From Serinus canaria (Eukaryota; Chordata; Aves; Passeriformes; Fringillidae): a stretch of 64,000 nucleotides of DNA. Numbering within the stretch: position 1 is the first letter of the stretch; each line of letters begins with the position of its first letter. The stretch is from contig NC_066329.1 in assembly GCF_022539315.1 (NCBI RefSeq), forward strand, positions 6,857,072 through 6,921,071, read 5' to 3'. Position numbers and translations under genes: made by a program. Shown here piece by piece: positions 24,535 to 37,400 of the stretch. The notes below the pieces were generated by a model. That model did no database searches. It was not told where the DNA came from and worked only from the letters and a program-made list of their open reading frames with translations.

Positions 24535-27256
24535 CCTACGAATAAATTTGCAGATTATCATACTATGAACTGGGTTAAGCAACATCAACAAAAGCATCCA
24601 AACATATGCTTATAAAGGCAATACAGTTCCAAAACTTAACTCACTACAGAATTGGCTCTGGTCAATGGCACCGCAGCATCTCCAATCTTACCAAAATGGT
24701 ACCGAGTCCATTTAAAAAGAAGTAATTTAATTATCCTTTTAGTTAAAAGCACTGGAATCATACTGTAATACCTCAGAAAGATACAGTTCCCAGAAAAAAG
24801 AAAAAAAACCCCAAAATTTTCTTATATCTAATTCAATCTCTATATATTAATCATTGCATGTTTAAATGATGACCAGTCTGCTTTCTACAGCTTCCTTTGA
24901 TAAAGATTCCTCACTTCAGCACTTTGCTACTAGAGTTTTTCAGGTTTTCATTGCAAAATTTCACACAGTGTTTTCAGGGCTTGCTGATACAGTGTGTCTA
25001 CACAGCTTTAATTATATTGTAGCCCTCTTTCCCAGTAAGGTAAATTTCAACTGCTATATTCTTCCAAATGGAAAAGGAAATAAATTATAGAAATACAGAA
25101 CATCTTCTCACAACTGCATATATATAATAGCATAAATAATTCACTTTTATGCTCTAAAATTGAAACTGAAATATTTTTACAAGGACAATTTTTAAAGTAA
25201 AAGTTTTAGCCTATGGTTACTTTTACCCAATGTAAAAAAAAAAAATCAATTTTTTCCTAAATTTGTCATTTATAGACCAGAGCAGCAAAGAGCACCTTTC
25301 TGAAGCAGAGCACTTGCTCTCTGGGACCTAAGGACTTGTCCACACTGAATAAGCTGAACTCCTCCATCACAGCACTCATTATGCCACACTTCCTTCAGAG
25401 ATCAGTGTTTGTGTTAATTAAGCATAAAACAGCACAGCAAAATGGCAGCATATTACTTCACACCTACTAAGTGTCCACACTAAGGTTTAATGGGGTATGT
25501 GATAGTCTATAAATTCACAGTGTGCACTGTAAATTCTCTGTGTAAACAAACACTCCCCAAATATTTCCAAACGAGTGTCCAGGTGGAATAGTTTTTGTAA
25601 TAATCTTAAAAATACCAAAAGACTGAACAAGGCAGAGGTGGTTTCTCGTGGAAAATCAGAATATTTTGATTACTTCAGCAATTCTAGTTGTTTAATACTA
25701 TACCTCATAATAATCAGGCCCATGTTTACATACTGCCAAAAGCTTTTTATATATCTCCCTCTGTAGCTTTTGTTTTTCTAAAGAAAAAAGATGCAACTTG
25801 AAAGTCAAAGCTAGAATGAACAAGATCATACTTTGCAATCTCTCTTGGAATATGAATAGCAAATTTGCTGCATCTCAAAGCTGTGACACCTTTCCTTCTG
25901 CCTTGGAACTTGCCAGACATGATTGCTACCAGGCTGATTAGTTCATAGGCCGATCACTTTAACCCCAGAACACATGTCCTTGCATATAAAGCTGCTGCGT
26001 GCCATCGATTTTTCAAAGGTCTCCCCAGCTGAAATCAATAAGCAGCTCTGCTTAAAAATGGACTGCACTTTGTGGTCCCTTTCTGAGTTGTGGATATCCA
26101 GGCTTCCAAGTATTCTCACAGCTGCCTTTAGCAGCAGCTCCATGTCCCCAACTTCCTCTGACCCCAGCCTGATCCTAACCCTCAGCAGCAGAACCTGCAG
26201 CCACTGATCACTCCAAGTAGAAACAACAGTCAGTCTGTTTCACAACTATTTCACTGGAATAATGTCTTCCCAGCAGCAAAGGAAAACCTCTCCAACAGCC
26301 CGTGTGACTGTTAAATAGCATCAGGCCTTCAATCAACCGTGGAGGCTGTCACGTTTTCAACAGAAATGAGTTCCTTACTCTAGAGCCTCCCTTGCGAGCA
26401 GAGCCACCCAAAATCAATACATCTTTGCTCAGAACAGGGCTATTTCAATGAGAAAGAGAAAAGGATAAAGATCAAAAGCAGCACAGCTCCTAACTCCACT
26501 CTGTCCTTCTTTCCCATGTATTTTAAAGCTTGGCTTCATTAATATCCAATCCAATCTGGCTGCAAATAAGCCAAACACATAAAGACTTTGTCATAACCTC
26601 ATGCAGTTACTTCCACGAACACTTACAAAATTTCACTTAACAATATACAAGAATCCTCATTTTTCTTGTCTCTCAGGTGTTTGGAGTTATGCAAAAGGAC
26701 TTCCATTTTAACAGAAAGGCTACTGCCAGGAATGTGACTGAAACTGGCTCTGTGTGGGGAACTAGAGCAGAGAACAGCCCTGTATTTAGGAGCATTAAAT
26801 CTGTACAAAATACAGGAACAAGAGTCCAGCAGCAGCTCCCAAAGCCAGGCCAGTTTGTCACAGGTGAAATAGAGTAACTGAAACACTACAGCGAGGCTGG
26901 AAAATCCTGCAGAAGCTCAGAATAACTCTTTCATAAAAGATACTATTGTGCTATCATCAAACAGATAAACAAGAAAAAGGCAAGCAACAAAGCTGAGGTC
27001 AGCCCTGCAGTCAGGCAGCCCAACAGCTCCACCCATTCCAAATGCCCCCAAAGGCATCAGGCAGCGTCTTTAGGCAGCATATTCAACCTAAGAGCCATTA
27101 GGTAGAAAATTGTCCTTTCATTACACATTTTGAGAGGAAAAAAATCCAATTGTAACCCCACGGAACTGTGAGTGTTTAAGCTCAGCAACAGATGTGTCAA
27201 ATGACTTATCCCAACCATGAGGAGTTAATTGATGCTATAAATAGCCCTCTGCAGAC

Positions 27257-27272
27257 AAAAAAAAAAAAAAAA
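27257..27272. repeat. 16-base A homopolymer
   Basis: Uninterrupted A run. No adjacent retroposed gene or SINE body is recognised. Confidence 0.95.
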
Positions 27273-28298
27273 TCCACTTAATTCTAGTATCCAAAGAACA
27301 CAGTCTAGCTCTGCTTATCAGTAAAACTATTTTCCTTTAAAGAAGTGGGCTTGGATGTCTTACATGTAGATTTACACAGAGAGATAATTTGATTTCAGGC
27401 TATTGAGAGATTTCCTTCCTTTTATGTTTCAGAAGAACAGGGCTGCATGCAGCTAAATGAGATCCATAGATTACAGTAGAAGAAAGGCCAATAAAACTGC
27501 ACAGCTACATTCCTGGGTAATAACAAATGCTTTTTAATTCTAGGGCTCCAGTCTCAGGTTTATGAGGGCATTTCCAATTACTATTTTAAGATGAATGCAA
27601 ATAAGTGCATCAAATACAAACAGATTCTCTAACCCATCTGAATCAAATATTTAGTATCTCCCAAAGCATTTTATACCAATAAATAAACTGGCACTGCTAG
27701 GAAAAAAATTCACAGGTCTGAAGTGTTCAGAGTGAGCCTCTTCCCTGTGGTTTTCACCTGCTTTCAAGAGGAAAACAGAACCAAAACCAAAATCCTTCAG
27801 CTCTTTTCCAGAACATGGGTCTTGTTTACCTCTCACAAGCACATCTAGGGGATTGTGTGGCTGCTCTCTTGCTCCACCAGGGAACTGAAAACATCAGCAT
27901 AAACAGGGAAGAACATAATGGCAACGTTCATGTATAATTCTTGAAGCTAGTAAATCAAAATAATTTCATTAGCTGCTTACCAACCAATCTTACTGCATTC
28001 CTCTTCCATATTTCAACCTCTCTCATTAAAAACAATCAGATTTCCACCTTATGTTGCTTTAAACCAGAACAGTACCAATGAAGAGATTAAAGCAAAACAA
28101 AGACAGAAGAAACAGAACAAGGCCCACTAGCTTTAATTCCCTCCAGTAACATCTGTGTCATTCTAAATCCAGGATTTTTTTCACCAAGCTATGTTAGTGC
28201 CTGAGGCACTAAGTAAATCTACTCTGTTTAGACCAAAACTGTTGATCTGCATTCTGCAATGGCACGTGCAGAGCACACCCTTCACTGTTTCAGCATCT

Positions 28299-28360
28299 GT
28301 AAATTTAAAATGCAATCCAAGTTCATTTTACCCTAGTAAGTTTAGGATGCAATCCAAGTT
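28299..28360. repeat. Imperfect 25-bp direct duplication
   Basis: GTAAATTTAAAATGCAATCC (continuing AAGTT) at 28299-28323 is repeated as GTAAGTTTAGGATGCAATCC (continuing AAGTT) at 28336-28360, with three mismatches and a 12-base spacer. Confidence 0.9.
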
Positions 28361-31239
28361 TGTGCTGATTAACACCACAGCTTTTTAGTATTACAAGGCA
28401 AACATGCATTTGAGAACTAATAAATAATTTCTGAGCAAAATAAAAGCATTTAACTCATCTGCTGTCTTGAATAATCATTCAGTTCATGCATAAACATAAA
28501 GACAGGAAAAACAGATACATTTTAATGAAAGTCTTGGAGAAAGTCATCATTCCTTATGATGGATTTTAGCATGTAACCTCTCTCAACAGAACAATCTTTG
28601 TTACACACTGCAAAAAGGTGCTGCTCCAGAGGTGGTTCCTGCCTGAGGGGCAGAAGCATTGCCAAGCTGCCAGTTCACCTCCTCTGCTTGCAGGTGCAAG
28701 GTGTTGCTGAATTTTCAAGGCACAAATCCTTATCCCTGAGAAGCATTTCCTATTCTATAAGCCAAGCATCTTGGCTTCTGTGGGCTTAAACTGACAGCCA
28801 AAGTAGCCCTCAGAGAATACTACTGAGGACATGCCTGGTTCATATCCCTGGGTGTATCAAGATGCCACAGTAACCCCTCTGATTCACCCAGACTCCAGCA
28901 TTGCTTTACTTGTTCTGACCTTCCCTCTCAAAGAACAGAAACGCCGTGCTGGGCTCACGCTGCCAGTGTGGCAGCCATACTCTGAGCAAAACTGCAAGCA
29001 TCAGTTCCCAACTCTAAGATTTATATCTTTATTACAAGAGCTTTTTATTCACTGGTTTGTGGCTCTATCAGTAAGCACTTGGGCTGCCAGCAGAGCACTG
29101 GGATGTGGTGTCCAGGCTGCCCTGCAGGTAGAGAGAGCCTGGCACAGGTCACCACAGCCTTGGGTTGGCAACACCAACACCATCCCAGGGATCCCCTTTC
29201 TCCACATCCCCCCTTCCCTGCATGGGAAACCTGTTCTGAATCTGACCTGCTCATACAGCTCCATTTTGACTGGTCAACTACCACATCTAAATCACATCTG
29301 CTGAGGCTGACCCTGACCTGAAAATCAGCAGGAATTGGGAAAAATATTGGATTTAAGGGGTCAGTATCAATTGTCTTCCTGATAGCTACAGTTAGACTCT
29401 GATCTCACCCCTTCCAAACCTATCCTACACTTTTATCTTTGACTAAATCTTAATGCTTTTTCTAGTTTATATCCCCCATCAAGAATATTTCCTATTTCCA
29501 GGAACAAACTTATCACTAGTGCCTAATTACAGTTATTTGGAAGCAGAAATATTTCTTCCAAATCACTGAAGATCTGCTTCAAGAAACAACTTTCTATTCA
29601 AACATCCCTTTTTAATAACCATCCTGCTGATAACTGCTGAGTGGGAAAAATAAGAATTTTGCATTAACTTTCTAACCACTTCAAATGTTTCAAGCAAATT
29701 TCCTCTATTATATTAAAATTAAAATCCTACACTGTATAAACAGGAATACATTTCAGCTATAATAAACACTTCTAACTCATTTCATTAAAACCATGAAAGT
29801 AACAGAGGTAAGTCCCAAACAATTCAGACAGTAAATACAATGTAAACTCTGCTGAGAATCTTTCCTACAAACAGCTTTGAAACTTTAAATGAGCTATTTA
29901 TTTTCAATAAAACTTTTTGGTTTGACATATATGTTTAATCTAAAAACAATCAAATGAAAATGGAAAAAGCTTTATAAAAATCAGTAACATGATATGTGTT
30001 ATTCAGAGGATTATTTTCAAGGAATGCTTGGCTAAAACTGTAATCCACCTACACTGAGAAAAATCAAGCGGTACACAGAAGGAAGCAATATTTCAGGAAA
30101 ACAAACATGAGTAATATTTAATCCCATTATTCACTTTCTAGTCCCCAGATTTAAAACAGACACACCAAAATATTGAGGTGAATTCAGAGCAGCTGAAAAT
30201 GCTTATGGTCATCCAGAAGAAGGAGACCAGAGGATTTGCTTTGGATTCCAGAAAGACTAAGGTAGAGCTGGCAGGGAGGGCATGGAGAGAGGAAAAGACA
30301 TGCTGAGAGTCTCACCCTTCCTGCCCACAGGAAGAAGTGCCACAGTTGAGAGGCATCCCCTGCTTGGTCAGAATGAAGCTGAATGAGTATTTCCATGGTG
30401 ATTGGAAAAGGGAGAGATGGATCAGAGAAGGCACAAAAGAGAAAACTGCCATCCCTGTTTTCCTCAGCTGCACTTGTGTTCTACCCCTGCCACTGCCTCT
30501 GCTCTGGACACAAGGAACAAAGGCAGAGGGTCCTGTCCTAGCTCCAGTTTTAAGGGATATCATAAGGGTATTCCCTTCTTTCTGCTCCTCAGCCATTCTA
30601 CCACTATGTTACATAAATTTAAGCTGGCCTTCAATAGCATGCAAATGAAGGAATTTCTGAGGTGTAAAGACAATTTAATAAAAGGATAGTGATTTAAGAA
30701 CACACATAATGAAATAGTAACAAGACACTCAAGAGACTGCTGCAGAAACACAGTACCTTTTATAATCTTTCTTTCTTATAGAGGCTTTTAAGATGGAAAT
30801 TCTCCCTTGCTTTGATATTAACTCTGTAAGAGAAACAAAGAAAATAACCAAGATTTTTATTCCATCTGGGGGAAATAGGAAGAGGGGATTATTTTTGAAT
30901 AACTGATAACATTTACACAATACTGTGGAAGTCTTTTATTTGTATCTCTCCTTGGTTCCCCTTCCTGAGTCATGCTGGTTTACAAAAAAGCATTAGCTCA
31001 GCACCTATTCCACCACCACCTGAAATCCCAAGAAAATCCCACACAACTGCAGTATTGAAGGTAAACGCCATTAAAAGATCCTCCTAATTTCTGTCCCAGT
31101 GCCACTCACATGTGCATAAATCACACATTCCTAAACTTAAAATTTAATCAAATATATATTTAATTCTCCTAGATTTAGAAGCAAAAAATGTTTCCCTCAT
31201 AAGCACACACCAGAGCATTTTCAGTCATTCAGGTCTAAA

Positions 31240-31252
31240 TGCCATCTAGTGG
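31240..31252 (-). promoter_or_regulatory. CTCF-like core motif
   Basis: Read on the minus strand this is CCACTAGATGGCA, which fits the CTCF core consensus CCASYAGRKGGCR at every position. Motif presence alone does not show occupancy. Confidence 0.4.
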
Positions 31253-31383
31253 TTCTAAAAATGTCAACTGTGGTTCCACAGATACACCTCATCCTTTCTG
31301 ACATTTTTTCTCCTAACAGCAGGGAACAAGAGAAATTAGGACAGAAAACTCACCAGAAAGAACTCAATGTTTTTCAAAATCTC

Positions 31384-31400
31384 TTTTTTTTTTTTTTTTT
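31384..31400. repeat. 17-base T homopolymer
   Basis: Uninterrupted T run about 130 bases to the right of the CTCF-like site at 31240-31252. Confidence 0.95.
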
Positions 31401-34400
31401 AGCGCTTCATGCAGCATTATCATTAAGCATTCTTATCCTAGCCGTTTCCCAAACTTAGCCAGCAGGATCCTTTGTCTTGGCTTCCCACTCTCTTACTCTC
31501 TTTTCCGAGAGCAAGAACATTTCAAGCAGCTGATTCCTGCAGATCACCCTTGCTGGGCTTCCCTCAGGTGAAGTTTACCCAAAAACCAGCCATGCCACTG
31601 CCCTTGCACCAACACAGGGCTCCATCACGAGAGCCTTCCTCACTGCTCCTCCTTTGGATGGCACAAGGCAGCCAAATAAACACCTGAGTGGTAAGTAAGG
31701 AAAAGCACTTCAATCCTGCAGACTCACTGTAACCACAGAGGTGCAAAAAGAAAATCTGACATCTCTGATGTAAGAAAAGACGTCCTTTGAAGTGTAATTT
31801 TTTTTAGCTTTTGTCTCATAAGAATATGACTTATCTCCTCTAAGTAAACTAATTTTATTTATTTTATTAAGCCAGAAAGAAATAATGGTTTACATTTAGT
31901 GTCACGTGGAACAGAAAAAACTACTGGAAAAAATACTTCTCTTGATTCTTCTTTCCTCCTTTTTCACCTGTATTTTTGTTGTTGATTCAGAGTCAAGAAG
32001 ACAAGCTGCCTAAGGCTTGGGATGTCCTGGGTAAGACCCACTCCCATTATAGCATTCATGTACAGCTGTGGGATTGTTAAATCTTTTTTTTATCATATAA
32101 CCTGGGAATAAAGTGCATTTGCCTACTTCAAGATCCCAAAATAAATATATAAAATATCAGCGCTCTAATATATACCCACAGTATTACTGATGGTCTTCTA
32201 GTGATTATCACACCTGTTTAGCCTGAAATTCAGTGTTGATTACAAAAAAAACCTCCTTGCCTTTTAAACACAAATCTGTGTGTTCCATTTGGCTCTTTGA
32301 GCAGGGTATTTGTCAAGCAGTGCCAGTCCCTGATGTGCTGTGAGGGTTATGGCAAACACCTGGATCACACAATGCTGTGCTCACAGGGGCGCAGTCCAGC
32401 TGCTGGCAGGAGACCAAGGGCTGGTTTGTGCTGGCTGCTGCCAGCTCAGAGCTTCAGCCCAAATCCTGGGAAGCCTGCAGCCTGCTGAGGCTCATGGCCA
32501 TCCTGCAAAGTCCCCTTGCAGCCCTTGGTTGTTGCCCATTTGATAAACAACCTGTGGTGCAGGGGAGAGAGGGAAAACCCACCAGCTTGGATAGCATTAC
32601 ATTTAATAAAACACCTGTGTTCCATTACAAAAACGCTGCTTCACTCCAGTGATAGACTTTTATTGCTAATTTTAATCAACTATCTTACAGCTCTCAAATG
32701 GGAAAGGTGCAGAAAAACCTGTAATGCCTTTTCAGATTGCTTGTTATCTCTCACTTGTAACTAATTACTCCAGTTGCGCTGTTAAAGACTGAGTGGTTTT
32801 ATGTTTACTTGCCAACAAATGACTAAGAAAAAAAAAAAGAAATCAGACAATTACTCTCTAGCTATAGTAACTAATTAAGATAAATATTTTCAGAAAGAAT
32901 TTAACAGAACATCAAGGCACTGACACTGCAAAAATGTCTGGGAAAGTAAAGCATCTATCAGCAAAGCATTTCTTGCCAGTCAGCGAGTTCCACAATTGCA
33001 TCCCCACCACACTTCATTCTTGTCCTACTCCAGTGAACATAATTAATTATTAAAGCTTTTCTAACACGGTGACAATGTGAGCAGCTTATTGGACTACAGG
33101 ACGACTTAGGGACAAATTTTGATCCTGCACCATTGCAAATGTGTGCACTGCCAACAGATGAGTACTCTTACACAAACAGCATGATGGGAAGTACACTAGC
33201 AACGTGTTCTACCATACCTTGTTCTTAATGTCTTATTTTGTATCATTAGCTTTGCCTCATCTGTGCTGGCAGCCCACTCCTCACACCTTCTTGGTCACTT
33301 ACTCAAAAGGCTTCTGAGCTCCACCCAAGCTCTGGAAAACATTTGCTTTCTGTCAGTGGGAGGAGCAGCCTTCAGCCAGGCACAGCCTGGGCAACTCCAC
33401 TGGAATGCCTGGCCCTTGGTTCCCACTGTGCCACTCCGAGTGCCAGTGACACAAAGCCAGTGTGACACAAACCATGGCTGGAACACATTCTGGGGCACAG
33501 AGCAGATCCCTCACCTCTGCACAGAAACTGGTGACATTAACACTGCCTAGTGGGAGGCAAGCAAGCAGTGTAGTCCAAAATAAATGATGGACAAGCAGAC
33601 TGCTTTTCAATTCAGCTGCAATACTACTACAAGCACATATTGCAAAATCTTGTCCAGGGTATGAATGGAAAGTCTTTATCTTTGTCTCTCTCTGTCACTC
33701 AAACGACCTTCTCTCTGGCACTTCTGGCATTAAAATAACTAATAAGGAATTTGGATGATGTAATTTATTTGGTAGCAGAAAAATTACCTGCAGACTCCTG
33801 GCTCCAGCCCTCACTGCACACTTAGAACCTCAAAGCAGCCTCAAGGAACAAATGTTTCTGTCGCTTACAGCAGCAGACTGCAGTCAGCAGAACTTCACTT
33901 GCCAACAGCCACCCCAATGGAAAAGAGACCAGTGGAAAAGAGCTCATTTACTCCCAGATTAATTTGTCTGTCCATGTTTTGTTTTATTGATTGCAAGAAG
34001 CTGATACCCTCCAATTGTATGTTTTCCTTGGCAAGAGCTCTTGTGACAGATAAATCACCAGAAGTTTGGGCAGAGTTGAATAGAGCACTCTGAAGTGTAT
34101 TTTGTATGTGCTCTGATTTACTGAACTAAGAGACAAGGATGTGAAAAGAAAGAATTTTCTTCCCTTCACCTTACATCTTCATTTGCTAAACTACTATTTT
34201 ATTTCACAAGGAAATGTAGGGTATTCTGACTGACAGCACAATTCTGCTTTTATGTAAGGTATCAGATAGCAAACATGAGGTAGCTACATTACACAACTCA
34301 GTGTGTGGGTATCTGCTTTGTCACAGATTGCATCAAAACATATGAAACAGTCATGGGAAATGAGGTTTCTCCTCTTAAAGATGTGATACAAATATAATGA

Positions 34401-37400
34401 ACAGCTGCTATCCTGAACACTCATTACAAAGCTTTCCATCAAAAGAGGTGGACTTCAAGCTGTTTGATATTTTAATATTTACACTCAATTATCTCTAGAA
34501 ATTTATTTAAAACAGCATTATTTTTGTGTTACTTAGGAGCTCTGAGTTCCCTTAGAAACTCCTACTCATTCTTAATTATAGTGTAAATCAGCATGTTAAC
34601 ATCAAGCGAGCAACCACTAACTAAAGCAGCTGATACAAATGCAGACAAAGTTCAGAGAGAAGTAGTGGCAAAATGCCCAGAAAGTTCCAAACCCCCTCTG
34701 AACAGCTCAGTCAATGTGGAGAGACACAGACCTTTCAGAAGAGATGCGCTGGGTAATAGCAGTTACTGCCAATAAATTTTATATAAATATTACAGAAGTA
34801 GTAAAGAGCCCATGCATCAGTACACAGACATGTCACAGATAAGAACTGTGGCTTTTTAAAATGTCAGGATTGAAAATGTACAACAGCCTATAAAATGTCA
34901 CTCAAGTCATTACATGCTACCAGTGAAGTAAATAATTTATTACAGAAACAATGGCTGAACTAACTCTGCCAAACCAGGTGCACCTATTTCCTCTGCTGTG
35001 CTGCTGTGTTGATAAAGACATGACATATTAAAAGAAAATGTATGAAATACAGAACTACAAAAGCCAATGTACAGTAATTCATTTTGCTGGGCTATGATAC
35101 AAGCAAAATTAAAGCTAATCCTTTCTTCTGAAGGAAATGTCACAGACTTCTGTGCATTTGGTAAATTAATATTTATAAGCAGCCCAGACAGTTTAGTGTT
35201 TTTAATACAGGACTAAGATTTCCTCCTGAACATCAAACAGAGAAGCTGCACTCAAACAGCAGTTTCTTGATTGCAACAAACCTAAATGACAGTACTTCCA
35301 AGATTTGTTTTCCATCATGTCATTCCGATTAGCAACTGTGTACAACTGGGACATCTGCAAAATCCACCAAGTAGCCATAAATTATACATTCCTAACTCTT
35401 TAAAGTTAACACATAATAATCTTCTTATCAAGAGCCTGCTGACAGCTGCTAGTACTATGTTCCTAATAATTCTCATTACAAAGAGACATCCAGGAATGGA
35501 AAAACAAGGTACACACTGGTGCAGATACATATATAATAAGTGAGACTTTACCAACAGCATTGTTTCAAGAACTTGCATAGCAATAAAACTATAACTGAAC
35601 ACCTTTTATTTAAAAATGTAATTTAAAATTTTACAGCCTAATATGCATAAGAATTCATCACACCCAATTAAATTAAAATGCAGCAGTTGATCATTTTTTA
35701 TGAAAATTTTTAAAGGAATTTTGTTATATTACGTGCTAATGTAATAATATGGAGTTTCATTTAATTTGGATGATGAATTATCTAATTTTGTTTTTACTAT
35801 ACTAAGGGTATCTAAATTGAACTTGATAGCATTCATGGGGTAACCAAAGTCACCTTTTATGTATTACAGAAAGAAGATAAATTTATTCATTTAAATGGGA
35901 GGCAAAGGTGATCTTCTAAAATTCTATACTGAAATTTAATCTTGGAAAAAGAAGGATAAAAAAATCAATCCTGGTTTTAGTAATAATATATTAGTGCCAA
36001 CAAAGTTCACAACAACTGTGGGAAACTGGTTACAGATGTTTGTATTCTCCAGGGTAGAAATTCCTCTCTCAAGCAAGCCAGACCCAGTCCTGTAACCATA
36101 AGGTTAAAAGAGCAGATTTTCCAAAGCAAGCTGGAATTTTTAGAAGAATCTTTGTTCACAATTTTAATTCAAAAAGGAAAGCTGCAATTTGCAATCAATA
36201 TCCTACTGCAGCCATAGAGCACAGATGAGCTCTGCAGCACAGCAGAGCCACGTCCCAGTTCCATAGGGGTGACAATGACCAGCAGCACTGTCACATGTTC
36301 TGTGCTGCTCTGACAGTGCCCTGGCGTGTTCATGAAGCTGCACTCACTGCCCATGGCCAAGAGCTTCTGCCCTGGCAATTACACTGGCAAGGGCTCAACA
36401 TGGAATAAAAGCAGCTACCAGATAGTTTGTCAAGCTAGGAAATTTCTTACCAAAAATATGTACTTGAAAAATGTCCAGTTCTTTCTGTGCCCAAACAGAA
36501 AAAGAAAATCAGCCTGAGTGAAAGCTTAACTAACAATATTTTGTGAACAGAATTATAGGGTAGCCTAACTTAAGAACTGTTTTCTTGATAATTTGCTTTG
36601 CTGCAGATAAATCTGAATATTCTTAATAGTGTAAGCTGACCACCAGAATGACCACATACAGACCAACACCTAATCCTGTAACTGACATAAGACCTTGTAC
36701 CTCAGAAAAATTACTATCACATGCTAATAAAGGTAAAACAAAAAACCAAAAAAATGCAGGTAAGACTGGAGAAATGACAATTGACAGGGAGAATGACAAT
36801 TTGCTGGTTGGCAAGAGCAGTGAGTGACTAATCTCTGGAATCTCAGAAGTAATCCTTAACACCTAAGTGATGCCTTCCTCTTGTCCTTAAAAAAGACACA
36901 ATTGAATGAGGCCTCAGTCACATCTCTTACAGCTCTTCTTCACATGAAGCAATATTTTAATTTTTTTTAAACAAGAACTTAGAAAAGTAGCTTGAAAAAT
37001 GGCGAGTCCTGTAGTAAACGTGCAGAATCCATAGCACTCTCCTGGGTGGTAGGAGCTGCATACATCTTCCAGAAAACTGGCAAGGTGGATGTGTGTGCAT
37101 GCAGGTAAATTTAATGAACACTCCCAAAGTAACAAAATACATATAAACAGGTAGGAAACCAAATGGTAAGTAGTCAGATCATTTCAGATGGGCTGGCATT
37201 CTTTAAACTTTATGTTCCACAGAAGCACTGATCGAACTAATGAGGTTTTCGCAGTAGAAACTGCAAGAATGCAAAATCTGTACCTGCATGAGAGCAAAAG
37301 AGCACAGCATGTCTGTCTTAGACAACAATTATGTATATTCTATTTAATTGCATAACAATGTTTCCATTTGTCTTTGTTTAAAAATAATTTAGTAAGTTCC

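Larger units (their letters stand above)
18421..31239. other. ARVCF: Probable ARVCF 5' UTR intron, proximal part
   Basis: No recognisable exon. It includes the AP-1 palindrome (21556-21573), a 28/31-bp imperfect tandem duplication (22262-22320), an (AAAT)n run (24512-24534), a 16-base A run (27257-27272) and a 25-bp imperfect duplication (28299-28360). Open frames such as 20244-20723 on the plus strand and 28831-29304 on the plus strand show no family resemblance and overlap opposite-strand frames. Confidence 0.6.

Noticed and set aside
28831..29304. 157-codon plus-strand reading frame
   Set aside because: It is locally GC-richer sequence with overlapping opposite-strand frames and no recognisable domain.
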